The notes: generated by a model from the letters alone, not told the origin. DNA of 10,053 nt from DASXTB01 sp036505615 (GCA_036505615.1 DASXTB010000154.1:1-10053); one strand, 5' to 3'; shown: positions 1 through 8,308, counted from the first letter of the stretch. Translations and numbers: made by a program.

Positions 1-602
1 ATCGCCTTCACGTCACCCCCGAAGAAACGCATCAAATCCAACATGTGGATGGCATCGTGCAGCAATGGACCTTCGGTGTCTGCTTCCCACTCCGGAGTTG
101 GCTTGCAGCCGTGACTACAAGCCACAATATGCAATAAAGGACCCCATCTGCCTGAATTCGACAGCTGCCGCACCGCCTCATGCTGCCCGGACCAGCGATT
201 TGAAAAATTGATGGCGAGCTTTACCTTTGACTTCTCACAGGCCGCCAACATGGCGTCGCATTCTCCCAGGCTAAGCGCCATCGGTTTCTCACACAGAATC
301 CCACTCACGCCTGCTTCTGCTGCGGCGATCACCATCTCGGGATGCAGTGGCGGCTGAGTGGCGACTGCTACAATATCTAATTTTTCCTTTTCCAGCATTT
401 CCCGGTAGTCATGATAAAGAGCCTTGACTCCCCATCGTTCGCCAAACTTGCGACGCCGTTCCTCACCTCGATTGCAGCCCGCGACTACACGGGTTTCCGG
501 CAGAACGTTGAAAGCTCCGGTTATTGAGAAGCCCGGAATACCAACCTCATCTTCAAGTGTTGTGGCGATCCGGCCTAACCCGATGATTCCTACTCGAAAC
601 AT
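1..602 (-). CDS. Gfo/Idh/MocA family oxidoreductase, N-terminal part (cut by window edge)
   Basis: Only the first 200 codons are in the window; the C-terminal part lies beyond base 1. The visible protein begins MFRVGIIGLGRIA, a Rossmann-fold dinucleotide-binding motif (G8-x-G10-x-x-A13). It carries the family's EKPMA motif at residues 105-109, where K106 is the conserved catalytic lysine, and an HDAIHMLD stretch at 182-189 resembling the family's active-site His/Asp motif. Members oxidise, reduce or otherwise transform sugars and cyclitols with NAD(P) in the cytoplasm, and no export signal is seen here. About 14 extra residues (ending near GAF at 29-31) follow the glycine motif before strand 2, a variant seen in some planctomycete-type members. 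The ATG at 602-600 is preceded by GGAAAG overlapping the TAG stop of the upstream gene, with a 9-nt gap between genes, so the two are almost certainly co-translated. Family assignment is firm; the substrate is unknown. Confidence 0.93.
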   Translation of the reverse strand, partial: MFRVGIIGLGRIATTLEDEVGIPGFSITGAFNVLPETRVVAGCNRGEERRRKFGERWGVKALYHDYREMLEKEKLDIVAVATQPPLHPEMVIAAAEAGVSGILCEKPMALSLGECDAMLAACEKSKVKLAINFSNRWSGQHEAVRQLSNSGRWGPLLHIVACSHGCKPTPEWEADTEGPLLHDAIHMLDLMRFFGGDVKA

Positions 603-611
603 TGTGCTTTC

Positions 612-2354
612 CTAACGGGTGGCCAACAGGTCCCCAAATTTACTCAGAAGATCATATTTGTTCTTCCAACTCGTATAAATAATTCCGATGGAGCCCGGTG
701 TTGTGTCCAAAGCCTGCAGCCATCCTTTGACATTTTCCAAGTCGTCTGCGTCGTAGTACGCTGCGGCCATAGTCTCGAAACCAAGACTCGAGAAATGGTG
801 AAGACTCAGGTCACGGTGGGAGTAACCCCAGCACGTAATTTTAAGTTCCTTCGGCACATAGTTGAATGTTCCCGCGTAGTTTCCATCCGCTAGAAAGTAG
901 GGTTTCCCGTCCGGTTTAGCATCTTGGTTGGGATCTAGCACGTCGCCCCAGATATATACCTCGGCATTGGGGTTTTCTGCTCGGATCATCTTGAACTGGC
1001 GCGTGATGCAGTCTCCCATTATCTGTGGCAGAGTGAGGCCCCGCTTTTTGCAGGCCAAACACGATCCCCCCGTTCGAGCATCATCCATGTGTAAATGGTA
1101 TTTGTTTGGAGACAGATACTGCTGCACGAGGCGCACTTGTTTTTCCCAGATCTCATAGAGCTTGGGTTCGGAGGGGCAGACCGGCGTTGTGCCGTTATGA
1201 AAGATCACTCCATGGTAGTAGCTGACCCGAAGACGCTCACCTTCCCGAATGCGACTGCCAGGCAGAATGCGGATGGGCGGCGCATCGTGGTCGTACTGAA
1301 AAGTTAAGGGCGGATCCGCGATCGGCGCGTAATCACGATTTTCCTCATAGACAACGCCCGTTCGTTCGCCCTTAACAGTGACCGGTGTCCCGGGTCGGCG
1401 TACGACATTGATCAATCCGACTTCTTCGATGCGGAGATCATCCAACCAGAGTTTCCCGCGAGTTCCACTTCGGATTTTGGGAGCGATTTCAACCCGATCA
1501 TAGCCCCACGAGTTGAAACCTATTGCGACTTTCTGCCAATCCCCGGTGAGAGGGATCATGGACCGAACCGGCGTGTATGGACCCGAACCTTGCGTTGCGT
1601 CAATTCCCGGCCACTCATACAGGAGTGGTCTCTTTTCGTTACCGCCTAGCGCGTCGATCTGAAAACTGCCGGTTTCATAAGTACCGAGAAATTTCTCGGT
1701 CCGAACCCAGCAACTCAGGCGATATTGCCGATACGGTCGGACACGCACCGTTTGAGAGATTGATGCCCACTCCAGGCCAAGTGGCTTCGCGCTCTCAAAC
1801 CGAAGCGACCGCTTCCCCTCGTGGAAGACTTGCGAATCCAGCGCCAGCACTCCCGATGCTTTGGCTGGTACCTTAAAGTTTGCCGGCAAACTATCTTGAG
1901 CATTCTCAAAGCCGCCGTTGAAGATCGAAACCGGTGGGTCGGCTTGCAAAGCGGCCTGACCCTTAGCCACAACGAACAGTGCATCCTTGACCGGCAGCCC
2001 CTCGGCAAGATTGCGATCGTGAGGGAGGAGATCCCAGGTGTAGGCGAGTGTCAGAAATGACGGAATAATTTCTAACCCTTGTGCCACTGCATACCTTTTC
2101 ACTGCCTGTAGGCGCGCGAGATACTCGGGACCCTTCAGAGAGATTGAATCGAAGGCCGCAGCGAAAAGTATGCCGGTCAACTTATGGTTCGATGCTATTT
2201 GGATGACGCGGCGAAGCCTCTCGACCTCACGGTCGCTGCTCAAGTCGCTCTCCATACGCACCCAGCGATGGGGATAGGCCTTTGCAGCTCCCGCCGTAGT
2301 GAGCCCCGCGGTCGCCATCAAAACGATTGAAAGAATGCGCAGTCGAGTAGACAT
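612..2354 (-). CDS. Secreted GH20-like TIM-barrel protein with an internal carbohydrate-binding-like domain
   Basis: A 580-residue protein with a clear Sec signal peptide (residues 1-26, ending AGAAKA). Residues 27-145 look like the first strands and helices of a TIM barrel. Residues about 145-312 resemble a CBM4/9/22-type jelly roll: NGGFE at the start, a GKRSLRFES stretch, a SCWVRT strand and WLDDLRIEEV at the end. Residues 313-390 form a linker-like beta region. From about 395 the barrel resumes, with HLHMDDAR (420-427), a CLAC pair (C432, C435), YIWGD (467-471), CWGY (508-511) and TSW (561-563). HLHMDD and WGD recall GH20 hexosaminidase active-site motifs, but the usual Asp-Glu pair is Asp-Asp here. 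It probably binds or cleaves a glycan outside the cytoplasm; this is inference, and a non-catalytic role is possible. The start is supported by GGGAGGT six bases upstream. It lies between the DUF1501 gene (122 bp) and the Gfo/Idh gene (9 bp). Confidence 0.85.
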   Translation of the reverse strand: MSTRLRILSIVLMATAGLTTAGAAKAYPHRWVRMESDLSSDREVERLRRVIQIASNHKLTGILFAAAFDSISLKGPEYLARLQAVKRYAVAQGLEIIPSFLTLAYTWDLLPHDRNLAEGLPVKDALFVVAKGQAALQADPPVSIFNGGFENAQDSLPANFKVPAKASGVLALDSQVFHEGKRSLRFESAKPLGLEWASISQTVRVRPYRQYRLSCWVRTEKFLGTYETGSFQIDALGGNEKRPLLYEWPGIDATQGSGPYTPVRSMIPLTGDWQKVAIGFNSWGYDRVEIAPKIRSGTRGKLWLDDLRIEEVGLINVVRRPGTPVTVKGERTGVVYEENRDYAPIADPPLTFQYDHDAPPIRILPGSRIREGERLRVSYYHGVIFHNGTTPVCPSEPKLYEIWEKQVRLVQQYLSPNKYHLHMDDARTGGSCLACKKRGLTLPQIMGDCITRQFKMIRAENPNAEVYIWGDVLDPNQDAKPDGKPYFLADGNYAGTFNYVPKELKITCWGYSHRDLSLHHFSSLGFETMAAAYYDADDLENVKGWLQALDTTPGSIGIIYTSWKNKYDLLSKFGDLLATR

Positions 2355-2360
2355 CGAAAT

Positions 2361-2367
2361 ACCTCCC
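2361..2367 (-). promoter_or_regulatory. Ribosome binding site of the GH20-like gene
   Basis: On the minus strand this reads GGGAGGT, a strong Shine-Dalgarno match, six bases before the ATG at 2354-2352. It fixes the start of the GH20-like gene. A small inverted repeat (arms 2368-2372 and 2380-2384) sits immediately upstream. I see no convincing -35/-10 pair in the rest of the 122-bp gap. Confidence 0.8.
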
Positions 2368-2476
2368 TTCAGATAACTGCTGAATTTACTTTTGCTCCGC
2401 TATTTAGATATGGGGGAATGTGTCTCTTGAAGACCAGACTGAGGTTGAGCCAATGGAAAGCGCCGAACTCACGACG

Positions 2477-3823
2477 CTAGAGCAACTCCTTGATCGGAGC
2501 GCCGGTTTTGTCGTCTTTCGAGTTGGCGATTTTGATCGGTCGCCCTACGGGATGCATGTACTCTTTGGTCCAGTCGATGCCGAAAGCCTTATAAATGGTG
2601 GCAAACAAGTCCCCTGGACTGAGGGGCCGTTGAACAACTTCAGCGCCCGTTTCATTAGTGGCGCCGATTACCTGCCCACCTCGAATGCCTCCACCGCCGA
2701 GAGCCATCGACCAGGCGTCGATCCAGTGATCGCGGCCACCGTTGTTGTTCTGATAATGGGGAACGCGGCCGAATTCGCCCATGACCAGGACGATAGTGGA
2801 ACTCAGCAAACCTCGCTGGTCGAGGTCATCTAAAAGAGCGCTGAGAGCCCGGTCCATAGGCGGCACCAGGGTCTTCTTATGCAGATCATCGTTTTGACCG
2901 TGGGTGTCCCACTGGTAAGGTTTATACCCAGCAGCCGTGACAAACCGGCTTCCCGCTTCCACCAGTCTTCTTGCCAAGAGCAAGCTCTGACCGATGGAAT
3001 CTCGGCCATAGGCCTCTCTGGTCTTATCGGCCTCCTTGGAGAGATCAAAGGCATCCCGGACGGCCGGAGTTAAAACCATGTTGAGCGCCTGCTGCGTGAA
3101 GGAATCCAGCTCAGAATTCTCCGCCAGTTGCAGCTTTTCGCGATGCAGTTGGTCCCACACTTTGAGAAAAGACCGCCGGTGCTCGATTCTATCCACTGAG
3201 ATCGATTTAGGTAGTGTCAAATCGGCCACCGTGAAATTGTCTTGGCTGGGATCGGAAACCATCATAGGGTTGTATTCGGCGCCCACAAAGTCTGCCTGAA
3301 AGTAGCGCTCATACTGGGTGTAACTCTTCCATTGTGGCTGAATAAGAACATGGGGTGGAACGGCGTTGCGAGGCCCAACCTCTTTAAAGATAATAGAGCC
3401 GAAACTCGGAAAGCCCATTACCGTGCTCGGCCGGTGTCCGGTGAGTATGTATTGCATGGCCTGGAGATGGTTCGGTTCCTGTGAATGCATCGAGCGAATG
3501 ACGGCCAGCTTGTCCATGTGCTTGGCGACGCTCGGCAGCAATCCTGAGATTTGAATTCCCGGGACATTTGTAGAAATGGGTTTGAAGGAACTATTAGGCT
3601 TTGGGTCCCAGGTGTCGACTTGGCTTGGGCCGCCTTCGAGAAAAAACAGGATACAAGACTGCGCCGTGGCCTTCGTTTTCTGACGGTCCGCACCCGCCAT
3701 CGCTTCTTGAAACCGCAAGAGCTGAGGTAAGCTGATTCCCAGAAGACTCAACGAACCTACCCGGATAAACTCTCTGCGTCTCAAGTCAGGATTGCTGCAG
3801 TTCCAACAGTTTTCTTTCGCCAT
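2477..3823 (-). CDS. DUF1501 protein (alkaline phosphatase/sulfatase-like fold), Tat-exported
   Basis: A 448-residue DUF1501 protein starting MAKENCWNC. Residues 15-29 hold a twin-arginine-type export signal (RRREFIRVGSLSLLG), followed by a hydrophobic stretch and LPQLLRF. Family hallmarks are all present: GGPSQVDTWDPKP at 64-76, QYILTGHRPS at 124-133, WDTHGQN at 305-311, GEFGR at 349-353 and GRDHW at 363-367. The Asp/His-rich motifs are those expected of a metal-binding site in an alkaline-phosphatase-superfamily fold; the enzymatic activity of DUF1501 is not established. I chose the ATG at 3823-3821 over a start 25 codons upstream. GGGAGG lies 5 bases before this ATG, the Tat signal then sits at the N-terminus, and the longer form would overlap the preceding gene. 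C6 and C9 precede the Tat motif. It follows the DUF1549/1553 gene by 28 bases, a pairing typical of Planctomycetota and relatives. Confidence 0.93.
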   Translation of the reverse strand: MAKENCWNCSNPDLRRREFIRVGSLSLLGISLPQLLRFQEAMAGADRQKTKATAQSCILFFLEGGPSQVDTWDPKPNSSFKPISTNVPGIQISGLLPSVAKHMDKLAVIRSMHSQEPNHLQAMQYILTGHRPSTVMGFPSFGSIIFKEVGPRNAVPPHVLIQPQWKSYTQYERYFQADFVGAEYNPMMVSDPSQDNFTVADLTLPKSISVDRIEHRRSFLKVWDQLHREKLQLAENSELDSFTQQALNMVLTPAVRDAFDLSKEADKTREAYGRDSIGQSLLLARRLVEAGSRFVTAAGYKPYQWDTHGQNDDLHKKTLVPPMDRALSALLDDLDQRGLLSSTIVLVMGEFGRVPHYQNNNGGRDHWIDAWSMALGGGGIRGGQVIGATNETGAEVVQRPLSPGDLFATIYKAFGIDWTKEYMHPVGRPIKIANSKDDKTGAPIKELL

Positions 3824-3828
3824 TTTGG

Positions 3829-3834
3829 CCTCCC
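3829..3834 (-). promoter_or_regulatory. Ribosome binding site that decides the DUF1501 start
   Basis: Minus-strand GGGAGG lies five bases before the ATG at 3823-3821, in the 28-base gap after the TAG stop of the upstream gene. It rules in favour of the shorter DUF1501 reading, which places the twin-arginine signal near the N-terminus. Confidence 0.8.
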
Positions 3835-3851
3835 TAAGACGAAAGCGTCCG

Positions 3852-6455
3852 CTAATGGTTGTACACAAACTCGCGTGAGTTAATGAGTCCCCACACAAGA
3901 TCTTCCAGTGCTTCCTGGCGGGAAGGTCGAGCCCGGATCATCTTTTGCAATTCCTCTTGCTCTCCGTGCGTCGCCAAGCGGCAATAGGCGATGAGGCTCA
4001 GTTCGTCAATAATGTTTCGGTCTGAAGCACCGGATTGAATCAGTTGATCAATTCGCCCGCCTTTTTGAGCCAGCTTTTCCGTATAGGTCGACCCGGCCAA
4101 TTGATGAAGAGCCTGGACTAAATTGGGTTTATAGTCCCGTTCCGGTACCGTGGCACGATCCGGCTGACCATAGGCTTCAAGGAAACGACAGGCGTGGGCA
4201 TCGGACTCTCTCAACTGGACGGCTCGGACGCCTAGAGGTTCCCTGCCTGCGTCATATCGCGAGCGGCGCTCAAAAAGTTCCGGTGTTCCCGAAATGATCG
4301 AGATCCCATCCAGCAGCACCTCGGCGTCCAGGCGACGCGGCAGAGTGTGAGAGTAATTTGTCTTATCATTCTTGTTCGTCTCGTTTGGTACAGCGGACAA
4401 TTGATAAGTTCTCGACTGAACAATCAGCCGGATCAGACGTTTCACATCATGACCGTTCTCTCTGAAATCCTGCGCGAGAGCTTGCAGCAGTTCCGGGTGT
4501 GTCGGCGGATTAGTGGAGCGGAAGTCATCTACGGGCTCCACTAGGCCCTTGCCGAAGAAAAAGCTCCAGATTCGGTTCACAGCCGCTTCAGCGAAATAGG
4601 GATGCGAGGTCATCCACTTTGCTAAGGTCATTCGCGGATCCTGCCGCTCTTCTTCGGTTAAACCCCTGCCGTCCAGGAAGGCAGGCTGAACGACTTGCTT
4701 GGTGCGCGGGTTGGTGACCGGATCGCCCGTCCCGCTCATGCCCGATCCGGTCGTCATATCCACGACCGCGTATCGGTAATCGGTGTAGTTGAAGACATAA
4801 GCCAGACGCCCAAAGAAACTGGCCATTTGCCAGAACTGGCTCTGGCTCCAGGGCTCGAACGGATGGTTGTGGCACTGAGCACAGTCCAAGCGGCGGCCCA
4901 TAAAGACTCGGACCTGCTCCGCCATCGTGTCGGGGGCCAGGCGCGGGCGAAAATGTCGGCTGGCCCCTTCGGAGCCTTGCGCTGCAATTCGATCGCGCGC
5001 CCATTGGTCATAGGGCCTGTTCTGCTCTACACAACTTCGGATCCATTCGTAGTACCACTCAGCTCCCTTAGGTGTAGATGGATAGGTGGCCGAAAGAGCG
5101 ACTCGAAGAGGATCTGAAAAGCGGAAAGTTAAGAAATCAATGTACTCGGGCGACTCTATCAGGGTTTCAATCAACCGATCGCGCTTTTGCGGATCCTTGC
5201 TCTTTAAGAACTCCCGCACGCGATTGGCGGGGGGTAACGTACCGGTCAAGTCTAGACAGATTCGCCGTAAAAACTCTGAATCGCTCGAGAGCTCGGAGGG
5301 GAGGATTTGAAGTTTGCGAAGCTTTGCAAATACATGCTCGTCGATCAGGTTTCGTCTCGGCACGCGCGGATAGTTGGGGATCACACGACTGATCACGCCG
5401 ATTCGCGTAGAAACCGCATGTCCCGGAGTTCGAGCAATAATCACGGCCTCACCAGGGCTTTTCGCTCGAAGGAGACCGTCCGCTGTGACTTCCAGGACGT
5501 CCGGATTGTTTGAACTAAACCGGGACCGGTTTGTCCAGTCTTCCTTGCGCCCACCGGCGAGCTGAGCCATAAGGAGAAGCTGCTGACTCTTTCCCATCTC
5601 CAGGAAAGCTTCAGATGGATAAAGCTCGATGCTCTCAGCCCGCAGCTTCTCAGCTCCGGGGTCGTCAAAAGGAGTGCCTTTGCGGACCCATTCGAGAATC
5701 GTCTGGTAGTCTCCGGAACCAACCTCAAACCGCTGCCCGCCGCCGTGCGACACGCTAAGGGTCGGCTTCAAAAGTAACAAGCTCTCTTCCGCTCTTTTCA
5801 AGTCCACGCGCGGATTCACGGGCTCCTTTGCTTCCGCAACCAGAACCTGGTAGCCGCCTCCTTTCACTATCCAGCGATAATCTTCCTCAGGGTAGAGCGC
5901 GTCCAGCGAAAGCTTGAATCCTGCCTTCCCTTTAACTCCCCCGTGACATTCGCTGGCATTGCATCCTCGCCGGGTGAAAATTGTGCCGATCTGACGTTGA
6001 AAACTAAAAAGCTCCTTTTCTGGAGAACTCTCGATGCGAATACTGGCTGTTGCGGCCCGGCCCGTCAGTTCTGCTTTCAAAACAGCAATTCCGCTGCCGG
6101 TTGCGACGACTCTCCTGTTTCCCTCGATGTGCACTAATTGAGGATCTGAGGTGATCAATTTGCATTGCAAGGTTACGTCCCGTTCCAGCCCGTCCGAGAA
6201 GGAGCCCATTACCAGGAAAGAGTGCTCAGCCCCCTTGCCCCAAAGAGAGATTTCTTCCGGGATGATCCGGAGAGACAGCAATCTGGCCCGATGCTCTTGA
6301 GACTCTGCGGTTCTCGGCTGAGGTGAAGCCTGGGCGGTCTCGGGCCGGTCTGCGAAGCGGTGCTGAGTTTCACTGAGGACGGGGCAACTCAGGGGCGCAA
6401 TACTGAACGCCACAATGGTTGATACAAACTTGAGTGAAAAAAAACGCGTTTTCAT
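3852..6455 (-). CDS. Exported DUF1549/DUF1553 protein with Ig-like domains and c-type-heme-like motifs
   Basis: An 867-residue protein with a Sec-type signal (about 1-29). Regions in order: a bacterial Ig-like (BIG2-type) domain at about 59-143; a planctomycete-type cytochrome-like region at about 148-264 with C165-NASE-C170-H171, a CX4CH motif; a second Ig-like domain at about 272-357; a DUF1549 region from about 366, including LRRICLDLTGTLPP (396-409) and C525-AQ-C528-H529, a canonical CX2CH; then a DUF1553 region from about 608 to the end (AVNRIWSFFFGKGLVEPVDDFR, about 625-646, and REFVYNH at the C-terminus). Cys-Cys-His motifs of this kind bind covalent haem in c-type cytochromes, so an extracytoplasmic redox role is plausible but unproven. 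The ATG overlaps the previous gene's TGA as ATGA, with no clear Shine-Dalgarno sequence, suggesting translational coupling. DUF1501 follows 28 bp on. Family confidence is high; substrate and electron partner are unknown. Confidence 0.93.
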   Translation of the reverse strand: MKTRFFSLKFVSTIVAFSIAPLSCPVLSETQHRFADRPETAQASPQPRTAESQEHRARLLSLRIIPEEISLWGKGAEHSFLVMGSFSDGLERDVTLQCKLITSDPQLVHIEGNRRVVATGSGIAVLKAELTGRAATASIRIESSPEKELFSFQRQIGTIFTRRGCNASECHGGVKGKAGFKLSLDALYPEEDYRWIVKGGGYQVLVAEAKEPVNPRVDLKRAEESLLLLKPTLSVSHGGGQRFEVGSGDYQTILEWVRKGTPFDDPGAEKLRAESIELYPSEAFLEMGKSQQLLLMAQLAGGRKEDWTNRSRFSSNNPDVLEVTADGLLRAKSPGEAVIIARTPGHAVSTRIGVISRVIPNYPRVPRRNLIDEHVFAKLRKLQILPSELSSDSEFLRRICLDLTGTLPPANRVREFLKSKDPQKRDRLIETLIESPEYIDFLTFRFSDPLRVALSATYPSTPKGAEWYYEWIRSCVEQNRPYDQWARDRIAAQGSEGASRHFRPRLAPDTMAEQVRVFMGRRLDCAQCHNHPFEPWSQSQFWQMASFFGRLAYVFNYTDYRYAVVDMTTGSGMSGTGDPVTNPRTKQVVQPAFLDGRGLTEEERQDPRMTLAKWMTSHPYFAEAAVNRIWSFFFGKGLVEPVDDFRSTNPPTHPELLQALAQDFRENGHDVKRLIRLIVQSRTYQLSAVPNETNKNDKTNYSHTLPRRLDAEVLLDGISIISGTPELFERRSRYDAGREPLGVRAVQLRESDAHACRFLEAYGQPDRATVPERDYKPNLVQALHQLAGSTYTEKLAQKGGRIDQLIQSGASDRNIIDELSLIAYCRLATHGEQEELQKMIRARPSRQEALEDLVWGLINSREFVYNH

Positions 6456-8296
6456 TTTTGAGCGACTGCTTTCGGTGCCGTTTTTTCCTCAGCCGTTTTC
6501 TCCGGCCTAACTACCATGAAGAGAATCTGCTTGGCCACTATCAGTTCGCCGGTTTTGCCTCCAACTACCGCTCGGGCCTTCACCGCTGCGGTGTAAGGCG
6601 TTCTGCAGGGGGGTGCCTCCGGATCTGCCACAAACATTAACGTCACATTGTTGGCCTTGGGGACATACCGCGGGTTGGGTACGTCATAAGCATCCCCGGT
6701 CTTTTCAGGCACCACTTCGGCTGCGGGGAAAACTTGGACCCCTGGCGGAAGATTCTCGACGAAAAGCGTGACAAAACCATCGAAGCCTTCCTCCTGCTCC
6801 ACGGTCACTGAAACTTTGCGCGCTTGTCCGGAATGCAAGTTGATGTAGTCCTCGGTAATTTTGACCTCACCGACGTGCGGAATTTTTTTTCGAACCAAGA
6901 TTCGATAGCTGAAATTGGAGTCAGCATTTCTAGACGTTAAGTCCCGGACTTGAAGGTAGTAATCGCCGGCTTCAGCGAATGTGTAAACGGTTTTAGGCTC
7001 CAGCAGATTAAGCCAGGTTTCAGGCGAGACTTTTTTTCTGTAGACGTTGTTGACGATCTCTTCTCCTTTCCCGTCGAACACCGCCACCTTCGGCATAAAC
7101 TGGTAAGGCACCTGTTCGGGTGTTTGGATCTCGAAGACGAATCCTTCTCCGGCTCCCGCTGTGAACTTATAATAGTCGCGGTCGCCGGGACGATTAATTG
7201 TCCCTTCGAGCAGCGCCGGGATCGTAATGCTGAGTGCCTGAGCCGGCTCATCATTCGGTTCACTTTCGGTCACGGCCGTGGTGGAGCGTTCCGGCGCCTT
7301 TAGGGTCCTGGAGAAAACGGCATCTATCCGTCCGGTATCCAGTTTTCGCAGAAAATCGCGCTCCTTCCATGGCTCTGAATTGTGGGCCAGCGGTGACGAG
7401 TAGCAGCCCTGCTTTTCGGCTGTGTGAGAATCGTGAGTCCTCACTAAGCGCAGTTGGTAGGCGCAATGTGGAGTTGTCACTCCGGAGAAGGCCTCCACCG
7501 CCACGATGTAACGGCCGCTCTTGGTGAATCGATAGCTCAGCCGGGGAGCGTTCCATGAATAAATGTTCGGCTCATCATTCATCGCGAGCCGCCGAAGCCG
7601 TTTGGGATCAAGCCAACTACCCAAAGGTTGATACAAGGTCAGAACCGGATCAAACGTACCCGGCCCGGCCGAGCGGATTTCAAAAAGCCACTGGTCATCT
7701 TTGGAGGCGGTGAAGGAGTAATAGTCGACCTCCCCTGCTTCACTAATCTTGCCGTTGACGGCCACAGGCGGGTGGATTTCCTGGCCTTCTCCAGCCGCTT
7801 TCGTGGAGTTCTGATCCTCCAGCACTACAGGCTCGGAACTGACTTGCAGCAGCAGCGCGTTGGAGATGCCACCCGGCGAGATCAGCCGGAAGTAGTGAGC
7901 GCCCGGCAGAGCCTGTGGGGCTGCGTCTATCTCCAGAGAAAGGAGGTATTCCACCGGCGGTTTCGATGACTTCGAGGGATCCGTCTTGGCCTTTTTTGCC
8001 GGTTCTTCCTTGGTTTCTATCTTCTCGATCTTCTGGATGCGAGCCTTCAAATCTCCGCAATCGAACCAGGCATCAGAGACGTCATGCAGATATTTTCCGC
8101 GGATCTCCACACAAAAGGTAGTCCCTTGACGGCCACCCAGAGGAAAAACAGAGACGAGCTGAGGTTCCGCTCTCAGCTCAGTAGAGGCCGCTCCGGCCAG
8201 CGGAAGTAACCAGAACAGAAAAAATAACAAGCGCTTATTCCCAACAGCGGAATTACCTCCTCTTGATGTCCAACTTGCGTGATGTGAAGAGGCCAA
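6452..8296 (-). CDS. Exported PPC-domain (pre-peptidase C-terminal type) protein
   Basis: A 614-residue protein if translation starts at the TTG at 8296-8294. A signal peptide core (FFLFWLLPLAGAA, 25-37) follows K21-R22 and an unusually long n-region. Residues about 45-155 resemble an IPT/TIG-like domain (PQLVSVFPLGGRQGT) with a Lys/Glu-rich insert at 88-113. Two PPC-type beta-sandwich domains follow, at about 173-290 (AGEVDYYSFTA, SGRYIVAVEA) and 343-468 (SEPNDEPAQA, GDRDYYKFTAGAG, AGDYYLQVRD). A further beta-rich domain spans about 470-597, then a Lys/Ala/Glu-rich tail. No catalytic motif is seen; such proteins are probably structural or binding components at the cell surface. The TTG has GGGAG seven bases upstream. 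A stronger AGGAGGT lies inside the frame but has no standard in-frame start suitably spaced after it, so the exact start is uncertain. It overlaps the DUF1549/1553 gene by 4 bp. Confidence 0.85.
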   Translation of the reverse strand: MASSHHASWTSRGGNSAVGNKRLLFFLFWLLPLAGAASTELRAEPQLVSVFPLGGRQGTTFCVEIRGKYLHDVSDAWFDCGDLKARIQKIEKIETKEEPAKKAKTDPSKSSKPPVEYLLSLEIDAAPQALPGAHYFRLISPGGISNALLLQVSSEPVVLEDQNSTKAAGEGQEIHPPVAVNGKISEAGEVDYYSFTASKDDQWLFEIRSAGPGTFDPVLTLYQPLGSWLDPKRLRRLAMNDEPNIYSWNAPRLSYRFTKSGRYIVAVEAFSGVTTPHCAYQLRLVRTHDSHTAEKQGCYSSPLAHNSEPWKERDFLRKLDTGRIDAVFSRTLKAPERSTTAVTESEPNDEPAQALSITIPALLEGTINRPGDRDYYKFTAGAGEGFVFEIQTPEQVPYQFMPKVAVFDGKGEEIVNNVYRKKVSPETWLNLLEPKTVYTFAEAGDYYLQVRDLTSRNADSNFSYRILVRKKIPHVGEVKITEDYINLHSGQARKVSVTVEQEEGFDGFVTLFVENLPPGVQVFPAAEVVPEKTGDAYDVPNPRYVPKANNVTLMFVADPEAPPCRTPYTAAVKARAVVGGKTGELIVAKQILFMVVRPEKTAEEKTAPKAVAQK

Positions 8297-8303
8297 ACAT
8301 CAT

Positions 8304-8308
8304 CTCCC
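8304..8308 (-). promoter_or_regulatory. Probable ribosome binding site for a TTG start
   Basis: Minus-strand GGGAG lies seven bases before the TTG at 8296-8294 that opens the PPC-protein frame. Two tandem ATGs (8303-8298) lie between them but are in another frame and too close to the GGGAG. This supports the TTG, though the stronger AGGAGGT at 8255-8261 leaves the start unsettled. Confidence 0.5.

Noticed and set aside
2420..2833. Plus-strand open frame of 137 codons opposite the end of the DUF1501 gene
   Set aside because: It is antisense to conserved DUF1501 motifs, and its sequence resembles no protein family.
3824..3898. A 25-codon N-terminal extension of the DUF1501 protein
   Set aside because: It would overlap the upstream gene, push the twin-arginine signal inward and ignore the well-placed GGGAGG before the ATG at 3823.
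4588..5117. Open frames of 85 to 140 codons on both strands inside the DUF1549/DUF1553 gene
   Set aside because: They are out-of-frame shadows over the CX2CH-containing conserved region; compositions are Arg/Ser-rich as expected for shadow frames.
6375..6395. Possible lipoprotein cleavage site (PLSC, residues 21-24) in the DUF1549/DUF1553 signal peptide
   Set aside because: The -3 position is Pro rather than Leu, so it does not fit the lipobox; ordinary signal peptidase cleavage is more likely.
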